DNA of 37,527 bases, from the NCBI GenBank assembly GCA_900316255.1, contig ONCI01000013.1:1-37527 (forward strand), written 5' to 3'. This DNA is from an uncultured Eubacteriales bacterium (lineage in GTDB: Bacteria; Bacillota; Clostridia; Oscillospirales; Oscillospiraceae). Positions 22,302-30,272 of this stretch are shown piece after piece. Numbering within the stretch: position 1 is the first letter of the stretch; every line of letters starts with the position of its first letter. A program made the translations under genes and the position numbers. The notes beneath the pieces are model-generated. The model was given only the letters and a program-made list of their open reading frames with translations. It was not told where the DNA came from and searched no databases.

Positions 22302-22718
22302 ATGGAATATCGGAAGATCGAGGCTTCCCAGGTGGAAGCCCTGTGGAAGCTGCAGCTTCTGTACAAAGCGGAGATCGGGGAAGAGGCGCCTGACAGCGCC
22401 GGAAAAGCGCGGCTTGCGGAGGCCATGAAGGACGGGCGCATCCTGTTCTTCGGCGCCTTTGAGGAGGAGAGTCTGGTGGGCTGCTGCTCTGTCACCGTGG
22501 GCTTTTCCACCTTCCTGTACGAGCCCAGCGGGGTCTTCGAGGATTTTTATATCCTGCCGGCATACCGGCACCGGGGCATCGCCCGGCAGCTGGTGGACTT
22601 CGCGGTGGGGGAGAGCGGCGTCTCCACCCTCACGGTGGGCTGCGCGGACTGTGACCTTCCGCTGTATCAGGCCCTGGGCTTTCGCCTTGCCCTGGGAAAT
22701 CTGCTGGCCTTCGCCTGA
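22302..22718 (+). CDS. GNAT family N-acetyltransferase
   Basis: 138 aa from the ATG preceded by AAGGAGG; an in-frame ATG at 22287 overlaps this site and is less likely. FEDFYILPAYRHRGIARQLVDFAV is the acetyl-CoA-binding motif A, followed by LPLYQALGFR. It is short for the family but complete. Its role is unknown. Confidence 0.84.
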   Translation: MEYRKIEASQVEALWKLQLLYKAEIGEEAPDSAGKARLAEAMKDGRILFFGAFEEESLVGCCSVTVGFSTFLYEPSGVFEDFYILPAYRHRGIARQLVDFAVGESGVSTLTVGCADCDLPLYQALGFRLALGNLLAFA

Positions 22719-22755
22719 GAGCTCCCACCTTGCGCACGTTGCGGAAAATCCGCAC

Positions 22756-22797
22756 AGAATCCCTGGAAATCCTTGTCATTTCCGGGGGTTCTTTCTT
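22756..22797 (+). terminator. Terminator after the GNAT run
   Basis: AGAATCCCTGGAAAT pairs with ATTTCCGGGGGTTCT, loop CCTTGTC, followed by TTCTTT. Confidence 0.65.
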
Positions 22798-22857
22798 TGA
22801 TCCCGGCAAAACGCACGGAAAATGTTGCGTTTTCGCAAAAAGAAGGCTTTGCCTGCC

Positions 22858-22886
22858 TTGTGCCTTCGGGAAGAACATGATATGCT
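22858..22886 (+). promoter_or_regulatory. Promoter of the aldo/keto reductase gene
   Basis: TTGTGC, 17-base spacer, TATGCT, 55 bases before the start codon. Confidence 0.5.
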
Positions 22887-22941
22887 GTCAGCGGAAGGTA
22901 TGTGGCAAACCGCGTCCGCATCCGAGAAAGGAAGGGTAAAC

Positions 22942-24105
22942 ATGACCGCCAACAAGAATGTGAGCTTCGGCTTCGGCACCATGCGTCTGCCGCTGCTGGA
23001 CCCCGGCGACCCCACCAGCTTTGACTTTGACCGGATCCAGGCCCTGTTCGACCGCTTCCTGGAGCTGGGCTTTCGCTATTTCGACACAGCCTACACCTAT
23101 CACGGCTATGAAGGGGAGAAGGCTGTGCGCAAGGCCCTGGTGGAGCGGCATCCCCGGGAGAGCTTCGAGTTGACCACGAAGCTGCCGCTCCGGGATTTCC
23201 GGGATGCGGAGGATATGGAGACCATTTTCAACGAGCAGCTGCAAAACTGCGGCGTCACGTATTTTGACCACTACCTGCTGCACAACATGGGCCACAACGT
23301 CTTCCCCCGCTGCGTGGCATACGACGCCTTCGGCTTCGTCCGGAAAAAGAAGGCGGAGGGGAAGATCCTTGACGTGGGGATGAGCTTCCACGACACCCCG
23401 GAGCTGCTGGAGGAGATCCTCTCCCGCTACGGCGACTGTCTGGATTTTGTGCAGCTGCAGGTGAACTATGTGGACATGGACCAGGCAAACGTGCAGTCCC
23501 GCAGGTGCCTGGAGGTGGCAGGGAAATACCATAAGCCCGTCACGGTCATGGAGCCCTGCAAGGGCGGCACTCTGGTCCGCATTCCCCCGGAGGCGGAAGC
23601 GCTGCTGAAAGCCTGCGCCCCCGAGGCGAGCGCTGCCAGCTGGGCCCTGCGTTTTGCCGCCGGCCAGCCCGGGGTGATCCGGGTGCTCAGCGGCATGAAC
23701 AGCCTGGAGCAGGTGGAGGAAAACTGCGCCGTGTTCCGGGAGCTCCGACCGCTCAGCGCGGAGGAAAACGCCGTCATCCGCAAGGTCGCGGCGCTCCTCA
23801 ACGCCAACACGGCCATTCCCTGCACCGCCTGCGAATACTGCGTCCACGGCTGCCCCATGAAGATCGCGATCCCCCAGTACTTCGCCCTGTACAACAGCCT
23901 TAAGCGCACCACGGGGAGCTGGTCCAGCCAGCGGGTCTATTTCAACAACCTGGTCCTGGCGGGTCACGGGAAGCCCGGCGCCTGCATCAAATGCGGCCGC
24001 TGCGAGCGCGCCTGTCCCCAGCACCTGCCCATCCGCTGCTATCTGGAGGAGGTCGCCGGCACCTTTGAAAGCGGCAATGCCTACCCCACCAGATGGAAGA
24101 CCTGA
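22942..24105 (+). CDS. Aldo/keto reductase with C-terminal [4Fe-4S] clusters
   Basis: 387 aa from the ATG preceded by AAGGAAGGG. The barrel part contains the catalytic residues: Asp and Tyr in FDTAYTYHGYEG, Lys in TTKLPL and His in YLLHNMGHN. The C-terminal 80 residues hold two cysteine clusters, CTACEYCVHGCP and CIKCGRCERACP, each able to bind [4Fe-4S]. This fusion is common in anaerobes, where reduction of carbonyls may be linked to ferredoxin-type electron carriers. The substrate is unknown. It is followed 13 bp later by the AlkD-like gene. Confidence 0.9.
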   Translation: MTANKNVSFGFGTMRLPLLDPGDPTSFDFDRIQALFDRFLELGFRYFDTAYTYHGYEGEKAVRKALVERHPRESFELTTKLPLRDFRDAEDMETIFNEQLQNCGVTYFDHYLLHNMGHNVFPRCVAYDAFGFVRKKKAEGKILDVGMSFHDTPELLEEILSRYGDCLDFVQLQVNYVDMDQANVQSRRCLEVAGKYHKPVTVMEPCKGGTLVRIPPEAEALLKACAPEASAASWALRFAAGQPGVIRVLSGMNSLEQVEENCAVFRELRPLSAEENAVIRKVAALLNANTAIPCTACEYCVHGCPMKIAIPQYFALYNSLKRTTGSWSSQRVYFNNLVLAGHGKPGACIKCGRCERACPQHLPIRCYLEEVAGTFESGNAYPTRWKT

Positions 24106-24118
24106 ACGGAGGGAGCCC

Positions 24119-24790
24119 GTGACACTGTATGAAAGACTCATCCGGGAACAGGATGAGGGCTACCGGGCCTTTCAGACAAAGCTGGTGCCAAACATCCCGC
24201 CGGAGACCATCCTGGGCGTGAGGACGCCCCAGCTCCGGACCATCGCCAAAGAAGTGTTTCAGAGCGGGGAGCGGGAGGCCTTTTTGCGGGACCTGCCCCA
24301 TCGCTACTATGAGGAGAACCTGATCCATTTCTTCGTGCTGTCGATGGTCAAGGACTTCGAAAGCTGCGTTCGGGAGGTGGAAGCCTTCCTTCCCTATGTG
24401 GACTGCTGGCCCGTGTCGGACCAGGCGACGCCGAAGGCCTTTCGCAAAAACCACGAAAAGCTTCTGCCCTATGTGAAGAAATGGATCGCCTCGGAGCAGG
24501 TCTATACCGCCAGATTCGGCATCCGCATGCTGATGAACGAATACCTGGGGGAGGACTTCCGGGAAGAGTATCCGGAGCTGGTGGCCTCCAAAAGGGGAGA
24601 GGACTATTATCTGAAAATGATGGTCGCCTGGTATTTCGCCACGGCCCTGGCCATGCGCTACGAGGAGACGCTCCCCTATCTGGAAGAGCACAAGCTGGAG
24701 GACTGGGTGCACAAGAAGGCGATCCAAAAGGCCCTGGAGAGCTATCGGGTCACGGACGAGCACAAGGAATACCTGAAGAGCCTTCGGTAG
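24119..24790 (+). CDS. DNA alkylation repair protein (AlkD-like HEAT repeat)
   Basis: 223 aa with a GTG start, chosen because GGAGGG lies five bases upstream; longer frames would overlap the previous gene. All-helical HEAT-like architecture with GVRTPQLRTIAKEVF near the N-terminus and PYVDCWPVSDQATPKAFRKN, ARFGIRMLMNEYL and YYLKMMVAWYFATALA, matching the AlkD/PF08713 family. These glycosylases remove alkylated purines without base flipping. The tail KKAIQKALESYRVTDEHKEYL fits the last repeat. Confidence 0.85.
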   Translation: MTLYERLIREQDEGYRAFQTKLVPNIPPETILGVRTPQLRTIAKEVFQSGEREAFLRDLPHRYYEENLIHFFVLSMVKDFESCVREVEAFLPYVDCWPVSDQATPKAFRKNHEKLLPYVKKWIASEQVYTARFGIRMLMNEYLGEDFREEYPELVASKRGEDYYLKMMVAWYFATALAMRYEETLPYLEEHKLEDWVHKKAIQKALESYRVTDEHKEYLKSLR

Positions 24791-24851
24791 ACGGCCGCCA
24801 TCCCGTTCGTCATTTTCTTCCAAAATGTCTGATCGAATGCGGGCAAAGGGT

Positions 24852-24880
24852 TTGACATTATCTTGACGATGCGCTAAAAT
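24852..24880 (+). promoter_or_regulatory. Promoter of the nfnAB operon
   Basis: TTGACA, 17-base spacer, TAAAAT. A second TTGACG lies inside the spacer. Leader of about 80 bases with no recognised riboswitch. Confidence 0.75.
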
Positions 24881-24966
24881 AATCTGTGTCCGGCTTGAAG
24901 AAACGCCCGTTTTCCCGTGCTGCGGCGCGTGGCCGTGCCGATCATTTTTACCGAATGAGGTGTAAG

Positions 24967-25833
24967 ATGTACAAAGTAGTTACCAAGCGTTTTTTGAATG
25001 ACGCGAAAACGATCTGCCTCTTTGAGATAGAGGCGCCTTTCATCGCGCGCCATGCCCGGGCGGGCCAGTTCGTGATCTTCCGGCTGGACGAACAGGGCGA
25101 ACGCGTCCCGGTATCCGTCGCGGGCTACGATCGGGAGAAGGGCACCGTCACCGTGATGGTGCAGGCTGCGGGACGCACAACCAGAATGCTGCACACCGTG
25201 GAAGAAGGGGACTATATCTCCGATATCGCCGGCCCTCTGGGCAAGGCCACCGAGATGGAAGGCCTGAAGAAGGTCTGCGTGGTGGGCGGCGGCGTGGGCT
25301 GCGCCATCGCATATCCCATCGCCAAGGAGATGCACGAGCGGGGCATCGAGGTCACCTTCATCGCGGGTTTCCGCAGCGCGGACATCGTCATCCTGAAGGA
25401 CGAGCTGAAGGCCGTGTCGGATAAGCTCATCATGTGCACCGACGACGGCAGCTACGGCCGGAAGGGCTTCACCACCGCCTTCCTCAAGCAGGAGATCGAG
25501 GGCAACATCGCCTGGAACCAGCCCCAGTTCGACCGGGTCATCGCCATCGGTCCGGACATCATGATGAAGTTTTTGGCGGACGTCACCCGTCCCTACGGCA
25601 TCAGCACCATCATCTCTCTGGACCCCATCATGGTGGACGGCACCGGCATGTGCGGTTGCTGCCGCGTGATCGTGGGGGGCGAGACCAAGTTTGCCTGCGT
25701 GGACGGACCGGACTTTGACGCGCACCAGGTGGATTTCGATTCCCTCATCAAGCGCGCCGCCTTCTACAAGGACGAGCAGGACGAGGCGGCCAAACACATC
25801 TGCCGCATGACGGGAGGAAAGAGAAATGGCTGA
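24967..25833 (+). CDS. nfnA: NfnA: NADH-dependent ferredoxin:NADP+ oxidoreductase subunit
   Basis: 288 aa from the ATG preceded by GAGGTG. The N-terminal FAD barrel has RVPVSVAGYD; the middle has VVGGGVGCAIAYPIAKEM for NAD(P); the C-terminus has CGCC...FACVDGPDFDAHQVD, the [2Fe-2S] ligand pattern of NfnA and dihydroorotate dehydrogenase electron-transfer subunits. With NfnB it couples NADPH, NADH and ferredoxin by flavin-based electron bifurcation in anaerobes. It overlaps the nfnB start by 8 bp. An alternative reading as a sulfide dehydrogenase-like SudB subunit describes the same protein family. Confidence 0.9.
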   Translation: MYKVVTKRFLNDAKTICLFEIEAPFIARHARAGQFVIFRLDEQGERVPVSVAGYDREKGTVTVMVQAAGRTTRMLHTVEEGDYISDIAGPLGKATEMEGLKKVCVVGGGVGCAIAYPIAKEMHERGIEVTFIAGFRSADIVILKDELKAVSDKLIMCTDDGSYGRKGFTTAFLKQEIEGNIAWNQPQFDRVIAIGPDIMMKFLADVTRPYGISTIISLDPIMVDGTGMCGCCRVIVGGETKFACVDGPDFDAHQVDFDSLIKRAAFYKDEQDEAAKHICRMTGGKRNG

Positions 25834-27400
25834 ACTGAATGAAAAACAGAGCCTGACCGGCGCCGCCACGAAGAATGAGATCCGCCTCGTGGAGGAAATG
25901 ATCGGTATCGACGAAAACGGCAAGATCGACCTGACCAAGCTGCAGCAGCGTCTTCCCGACCTGAAGCGCATCCTGACCAATGTGGTCGTCAAGGAAAAGC
26001 TCCTCAAGCACCCCATGCCGGAGCAGGATCCCGTGGCTCGCGCATCGAATTTCGACGAGGTCGCCCTGGGCTATGACGCCGAGACCGCCATCGCCGAGGC
26101 CAAGCGTTGCCTCAACTGCAAGAAGCCCATGTGCCGCGCCGGCTGCCCGGTGAGCGTGCGTATCCCCGAATTCATCGCCAAGGTCGCTGAGGGTGACTTT
26201 GACGCCGCTTATGAGATCATCACCTCCACCAACGCGCTGCCCGCTGTCTGCGGCCGCGTCTGCCCCCAGGAGCGGCAGTGCGAATCCCGCTGCGTCCGCG
26301 GCGTGAGAGGCGAAAGCGTGGCCATCGGCCGCCTGGAGCGCTTTGTGGCGGATTACCACATGGCCAAGAAGGACAAGCCCCCCGTGGAGGTTCCTCCCAG
26401 CAACGGGCACAAGGTGGCCATCATCGGCTCCGGCCCGGCGGGCCTGACCTGCGCCGGCGACGTGCGCAAGATGGGCTATGACGTGACCATCTTTGAGGCC
26501 TTCCACAAGTCGGGCGGCGTGCTGGTCTACGGCATCCCCCAGTTCCGTCTGCCCAAGGAGATCGTGGCCGCCGAGATCGAAAATCTGAAGGCCCTGGGCG
26601 TGAAGATCGAGAACAATGTCATCGTGGGCAAGTCCATCACCATCGACGAGCTCTTTGAGGAGGGCTACGAGGCCGTGTTCATCGGCTCCGGCGCCGGCCT
26701 GCCCCAGTTCCTGCACATCCCCGGCGAGAACCTGATGGGCGTGTATTCCGCCAACGAGCTGCTGACCCGCACCAACCTGATGAAGGCCTACCGGGACGAT
26801 TACGACACCCCCATCAAGCGCTTCAACAAGGTCGCCGTGGTGGGCGCCGGCAACGTGGCCATGGACGCTGCCCGCGTGGCCAAGCGTCTTGGTGCCAGCG
26901 AGGTGCACATCGTCTACCGCCGCAGCCGCACCGAGATGCCTGCCCGCCAGGAGGAGGTCGAGCATGCTGAGGCCGAGGGCATCGAGTTCAATCTGCTCAA
27001 CAATCCCTGCGCCATCCTGGGCGATGAGAACGGCCATGTGATCGGGCTGGAGTGCGTGCCCCAGGAGCTGGGCGATCCGGACGCCCGCGGACGCCGCACC
27101 CCCATCCCCAAGGAGGAAGAAAAGTGGGTCATGGACGTGGACACCGTCATCATCGCCATCGGCACCAGCCCCAACCCCCTGATCCGTTCCACCACCCCCG
27201 GCCTGACCACCACCCGCAAGGGCGGCATCGACGCGGACGACATGGCCCATACCGAGAAGGTCGCTGTCTTTGCCGGCGGCGACGCGGTCACCGGCTCCGC
27301 CACCGTCATCCTGGCCATGGGCGCCGGCAAGAACGCCGCCTACTGGATCGACGAATACATCCGGCGGATCCACGGAGAGCCGCCTCCTCCCCCGCAATGA
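25826..27400 (+). CDS. nfnB: NfnB: GltD-like iron-sulfur flavoprotein subunit
   Basis: 524 aa, start with GGAGG upstream. N-terminal cysteines CLNCKKPMCRAGC and CGRVCPQERQCESRC bind two [4Fe-4S] clusters. FAD fold: AIIGSGPAGLTCAGDVRKMG; NADPH fold: AVVGAGNVAMDAARVAKRLG; then the C-terminal FAGGDAVTGSATVILAMGAGK. This is the NfnB/GltA arrangement. In isolation it would resemble a small glutamate synthase subunit, but the partner nfnA upstream and the absence of a large glutamate synthase gene favour the transhydrogenase. It ends in a strong terminator. Confidence 0.9.
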   Translation: MAELNEKQSLTGAATKNEIRLVEEMIGIDENGKIDLTKLQQRLPDLKRILTNVVVKEKLLKHPMPEQDPVARASNFDEVALGYDAETAIAEAKRCLNCKKPMCRAGCPVSVRIPEFIAKVAEGDFDAAYEIITSTNALPAVCGRVCPQERQCESRCVRGVRGESVAIGRLERFVADYHMAKKDKPPVEVPPSNGHKVAIIGSGPAGLTCAGDVRKMGYDVTIFEAFHKSGGVLVYGIPQFRLPKEIVAAEIENLKALGVKIENNVIVGKSITIDELFEEGYEAVFIGSGAGLPQFLHIPGENLMGVYSANELLTRTNLMKAYRDDYDTPIKRFNKVAVVGAGNVAMDAARVAKRLGASEVHIVYRRSRTEMPARQEEVEHAEAEGIEFNLLNNPCAILGDENGHVIGLECVPQELGDPDARGRRTPIPKEEEKWVMDVDTVIIAIGTSPNPLIRSTTPGLTTTRKGGIDADDMAHTEKVAVFAGGDAVTGSATVILAMGAGKNAAYWIDEYIRRIHGEPPPPPQ

Positions 27401-27414
27401 TCCCAAGATAGCAG

Positions 27415-27453
27415 AAAAACCCCATGCGCCCGGAAAAGGCGCATGGGGTTTTT
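27415..27453. terminator. Strong bidirectional terminator after nfnB
   Basis: AAAAACCCCATGCGCC and GGCGCATGGGGTTTTT are perfectly complementary over 16 bp with a 7-base loop. Confidence 0.9.
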
Positions 27454-27483
27454 ACGCATGTCATTCGCTTTGTCTGTCCACCA

Positions 27484-28077
27484 TCAGGAATCGGACGGAT
27501 CCTCCGTCTCCTCATAGAGCTCCGGGTAGTTGCTCTCGCAGAAATAAAAGCTGCCGTAGTGCATGTCCCGGAAAACGGAGTGGACCTTGCCCTGCACCGC
27601 GTGACCGGAAAAGACCACCCGGGGCTGGAGGATCCGCTCTCCCAGCAGCAGGCGCAGGGCGGCGTCTGTGCATGCAGCATCGGGCTGCAGCTCGTCCCGA
27701 AAGGCCGGCGTGTCCGCGCCCACATACTGGCCGTACTGGTAAACCACCTCTTCCAGCGTGTCCGGGAATTCGGGCGAAGCCACCCGGTTCAGCGCCACCT
27801 CGCCCACACCCAGGCGCAGCTCGTCGGTGAGCCAGTGACTGCCCGCCTCCCAGGTGATGAGCTTGGCAAGCAGCCGCAGCTCGTCATAATCCAGGGGCGG
27901 GCGGCTCTCGTCGGCGTTCCAGCCCTCCGCCGCGGCGAGGCCCGCTTCCCTGTCATCCGCCAGCACCGCCTCCCGCAAAAGCCCCAGCCAGTCCGGCTCC
28001 GGCTCCTCAGCCCAGGCGCCGGCGCCCAGACTCAGCCACAGGAACAGCGCCGCCAGGGTCAAAACCATTCGTTTCAA
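27484..28077 (-). CDS. SleB-like cell wall hydrolase, secreted
   Basis: 197 aa. The start is TTG, chosen because GGAGGT is eight bases upstream; the first in-frame ATG is three codons later and further from the site. Signal peptide MKRMVLTLAALFLWLSLGAGAWA. The catalytic domain begins LRLLAKLITWEAGSHWLTDELRLGVGEVALNRV (residues about 67-99), matching the PF07486 (SleB) family with Glu as the likely active residue, and continues to VFSGHAVQGKVHSVFRDMHYGSFYF. These lytic enzymes cut peptidoglycan, often for spore germination or wall turnover. A membrane peptide gene lies 83 bp upstream. Confidence 0.82.
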   Translation of the reverse strand: MKRMVLTLAALFLWLSLGAGAWAEEPEPDWLGLLREAVLADDREAGLAAAEGWNADESRPPLDYDELRLLAKLITWEAGSHWLTDELRLGVGEVALNRVASPEFPDTLEEVVYQYGQYVGADTPAFRDELQPDAACTDAALRLLLGERILQPRVVFSGHAVQGKVHSVFRDMHYGSFYFCESNYPELYEETEDPSDS

Positions 28078-28160
28078 AACAGAACACCTCCCTCTGCGCC
28101 TCAGTATACGCAGGGGGAGGTGTGGATTTTGTCACAAGCCGCCGGGAAATAGAAAAAGGG

Positions 28161-28304
28161 TCAGGAATCGGTATCCGTATAGACGATGGTGGCGGGGATA
28201 TCGCCGGCGCCGGGACCCTGAAGCTGATAGAGCCGGACGCAGGAAAAGATCAGCACCAAAAGGGCAAGGATGATCCCGGCCAGCAGCAGTCGTTTTTGTG
28301 TCAT
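28161..28304 (-). CDS. 47-aa single-span membrane peptide
   Basis: ATG with AAGGAGG seven bases upstream. MTQKRLLLAGIILALLVLIF is a basic start plus a hydrophobic span of about 20 residues, then SCVRLYQLQGPGAGDIPATI and VYTDTDS. The Cys at position 22 could also be a lipid-anchoring site. Convincing start signals and membrane-protein composition make it a likely small gene. Function is unknown. Confidence 0.65.
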   Translation of the reverse strand: MTQKRLLLAGIILALLVLIFSCVRLYQLQGPGAGDIPATIVYTDTDS

Positions 28305-28399
28305 GGGAGTCCCTCCTTCAAAACCGTGTTCACAGAAAGAAACGCGAAAACACGGCGTCTGGTTTCATGGGAAAAGAAAAATCAGCACAGCGCCCAAAA

Positions 28400-29254
28400 T
28401 CAGGGGCGCATTTTTGTGGAAGTTGCCAGGGCCCGCAGGGGCTCCAGCCAGGCGGCGGGGACACAGAGCTGTCCGGTGCCGCTGCCCAGGGCCAAATGGG
28501 GCTTGTTGGCGCCATGGTAGTCGCTGCCGCCGGTGGGGACCAGGCCGTATTCTTTGGCAAGGGCCAGCAGATACTGGCTCTGTTCCTCGTCATAGAGGGA
28601 GTAGCGGCACTCCATGCCCAGCAATCCGTGGTCCATGCAGTGCTCGATGAGCTGCCGCAGCGCGCTCTCCTCCAGCTTGTACTGGAAGGGATGGGCCAGC
28701 ACGGGAACGCCGCCCGCCTCCCGGATCACCTCCACCGAGCGCTCGATGGAGAGCATCCACCGGGGCAGGTAGTAGCGCTGCCCCTTCTCGATGTAGCGGT
28801 CAAAGGCGTCCTGGACACTTTCCGCCAGGCCCTGCTCCACCAGGACCCGGCCGAAGTGGGGCCGGCCGATGGAGCTGCCGAAGCGGCTTTTCATCTCGTC
28901 ATAGTCAATGGCGATGCCGTCGGCGGCCATCATCCGGGCCATCTTCCGGTTGCGCTCGTCCCGTTCGGAAATGATGCGGTCCAGGGTCCGGGTCAGGACA
29001 GGGGAGTTGGTGCGCAGGTAGTAGCCCAGGATGTGGATGGTGCGTCCGTAGCGGCTGGTGAGCTCCACGCCGGAGACGGCTTCCACGCCCAGCTTCTGGC
29101 CCTCCGCCGCGGCCTCCGCGCAGCCGGCCACGGTGTCGTGGTCGGTGATGGCCACGGCGGCCAGGTCAAGCGCGCCGGCCTTGCGCACCACCTCGGCGGG
29201 GCTGTCCGTCCCGTCAGAGGCGGAGGAATGAATATGCAGATCGATCTGTTTCAT
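28400..29254 (-). CDS. PHP-domain phosphoesterase (RNase AM/TrpH-like)
   Basis: 284 aa. Metal-binding motifs of the PHP fold occur in order: DLHIHSSASDG (residues 5-15), AITDHDTV (35-42), SGVELTS, IHILGYYL, LAHPFQYK and GGSDYHGANKPH. Family members hydrolyse 3',5'-nucleoside bisphosphates or trim RNA 5' ends. Length is typical. The ribosome site is weak (AAGGAAG, about 11 bases upstream). It stands alone between the membrane peptide and the repeat array. Confidence 0.88.
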   Translation of the reverse strand: MKQIDLHIHSSASDGTDSPAEVVRKAGALDLAAVAITDHDTVAGCAEAAAEGQKLGVEAVSGVELTSRYGRTIHILGYYLRTNSPVLTRTLDRIISERDERNRKMARMMAADGIAIDYDEMKSRFGSSIGRPHFGRVLVEQGLAESVQDAFDRYIEKGQRYYLPRWMLSIERSVEVIREAGGVPVLAHPFQYKLEESALRQLIEHCMDHGLLGMECRYSLYDEEQSQYLLALAKEYGLVPTGGSDYHGANKPHLALGSGTGQLCVPAAWLEPLRALATSTKMRP

Positions 29255-29264
29255 TACAATAAAT

Positions 29265-29425
29265 CTTCCTTATAGGCTCCCCTGCCTAAGGGGAGCTGGC
29301 ATCCGCCGTCTCACGGAAGGCGGATGACTGAAGGGTCTTCCTTACAGGCTCCCCTGCCTAAGGGGAGCTGGCATCCGCCGTCTCACGGAAGGCGGATGAC
29401 TGAGGGGTCTTCCTTACAGGCTCCC
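29265..29425. repeat. 72-bp tandem repeat, two copies plus a partial third
   Basis: Unit begins TCTTCCTTA(C/T)AGGCTCC, has CCCCTGCCTAAGGGG, AGCTGGCATCCGCCGTCTC, ACGGAAGGCGGATGACTGA and GGGG/AGGG. GGCTCCC occurs at 29275, 29347 and 29419, giving an exact 72-bp period. The units are of the same double-hairpin family as 7310-7388. Confidence 0.85.
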
Positions 29426-29426
29426 G

Positions 29427-29535
29427 GAATCGTGAATAGAGAAGAAAAAACAAGAAAGGTATCGCCTTCGGCGATGATTTCAGTCTGTCCGCAAAGCGGA
29501 CACCACATCTCTTCTCTTTTCACTTTTCACGATTC
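29427..29535. repeat. Palindromic insertion-like block
   Basis: Outer arms GAATCGTGAA and TTCACGATTC are exact. Inside are AGAGAAGA/TCTTCTCT and two hairpins, ATCGCC/GGCGAT and GTCCGC/GCGGAC. It resembles a non-autonomous mobile repeat lying next to the 72-bp array. The span 29255-29537 has no gene. Confidence 0.6.
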
Positions 29536-29537
29536 TC

Positions 29538-30263
29538 CTAAATTCTTTCCGCCATCTCGTCGTGGGCGGCCAGCTCCGCGGCGTCGTCCAACGGGCTGAG
29601 CTCTGCCGCGCCGTACTTGCGCTGCAGTGCGGTGAGCAGGATGAAGTCGCAGAGGGCGGGATTTTTCGGCAGCAGGGGACCGTGGCTGTAGGTGCCGAAG
29701 ACGTTGCGGTAGCGCGCACCCTCGGTGCCGTCCTCGCCGTTGTTGCCAAAGCCTGCCAGCACCTGCCCCAGGGGCTGCACGCCGCCGCCCAGCCGGGTCT
29801 TGCCGCTGTGGTTTTCAAAGCCCACCACCAGACTCCCGCCGCTCTCGGCGCCGCAGAGGAATTTGTAGTTTCCGATCATGCGCTGTTTGCTGCCCACGGT
29901 GTAAAGGTCCAGGGCACCGATAAAGTCGCAGCGCTGCCCGTCGTAGGTCTCGTAATAGTGGCCCAGCATCTGGTAGCCGCCGCAGATGGTCAGGAAGGGG
30001 ACCCCGTCCTCGATGGCGGCGCGGATCTCCCGATCCTTGCCCCGGTGCAGATCCTCCAGCAGCACCTGCTGCTCAAAGTCCTGCCCGCCGCCGATGAAGA
30101 CCAGATCGAAGTCTCCAAGTCGGGCTTGCGTCCCGATGGGGAGGCGTTCCACCGTAGAGTCGATGCCCCGCCAGCGCAGCCGCTGCTGCAGGCATTTCAC
30201 ATTGCCCCGGTCGCCGTAGAGGTTCAGCACGTCCGGATACATATGGCAGATCTTCAGTTCCAT
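29538..30263 (-). CDS. gatD: Lipid II isoglutaminyl synthase, glutaminase subunit GatD
   Basis: 241 aa. Class I glutamine amidotransferase fold with the nucleophile C94 in TICGGYQMLG and the catalytic His194 in FGTYSHGPLLPKNP; oxyanion region FIGGGQDFEQQ. With MurT it converts D-Glu to D-isoGln in the lipid II stem peptide. It starts 9 bp after murT with GAGGTG upstream, the usual order in Gram-positive bacteria. The length is close to known GatD. Confidence 0.93.
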   Translation of the reverse strand: MELKICHMYPDVLNLYGDRGNVKCLQQRLRWRGIDSTVERLPIGTQARLGDFDLVFIGGGQDFEQQVLLEDLHRGKDREIRAAIEDGVPFLTICGGYQMLGHYYETYDGQRCDFIGALDLYTVGSKQRMIGNYKFLCGAESGGSLVVGFENHSGKTRLGGGVQPLGQVLAGFGNNGEDGTEGARYRNVFGTYSHGPLLPKNPALCDFILLTALQRKYGAAELSPLDDAAELAAHDEMAERI

Positions 30264-30272
30264 GTTTCCACC

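Noticed and set aside
25826-27400. Glutamate synthase small subunit
   Set aside because: The upstream overlapping gene is NfnA-like and no large glutamate synthase subunit is in the window, so NfnB is preferred.
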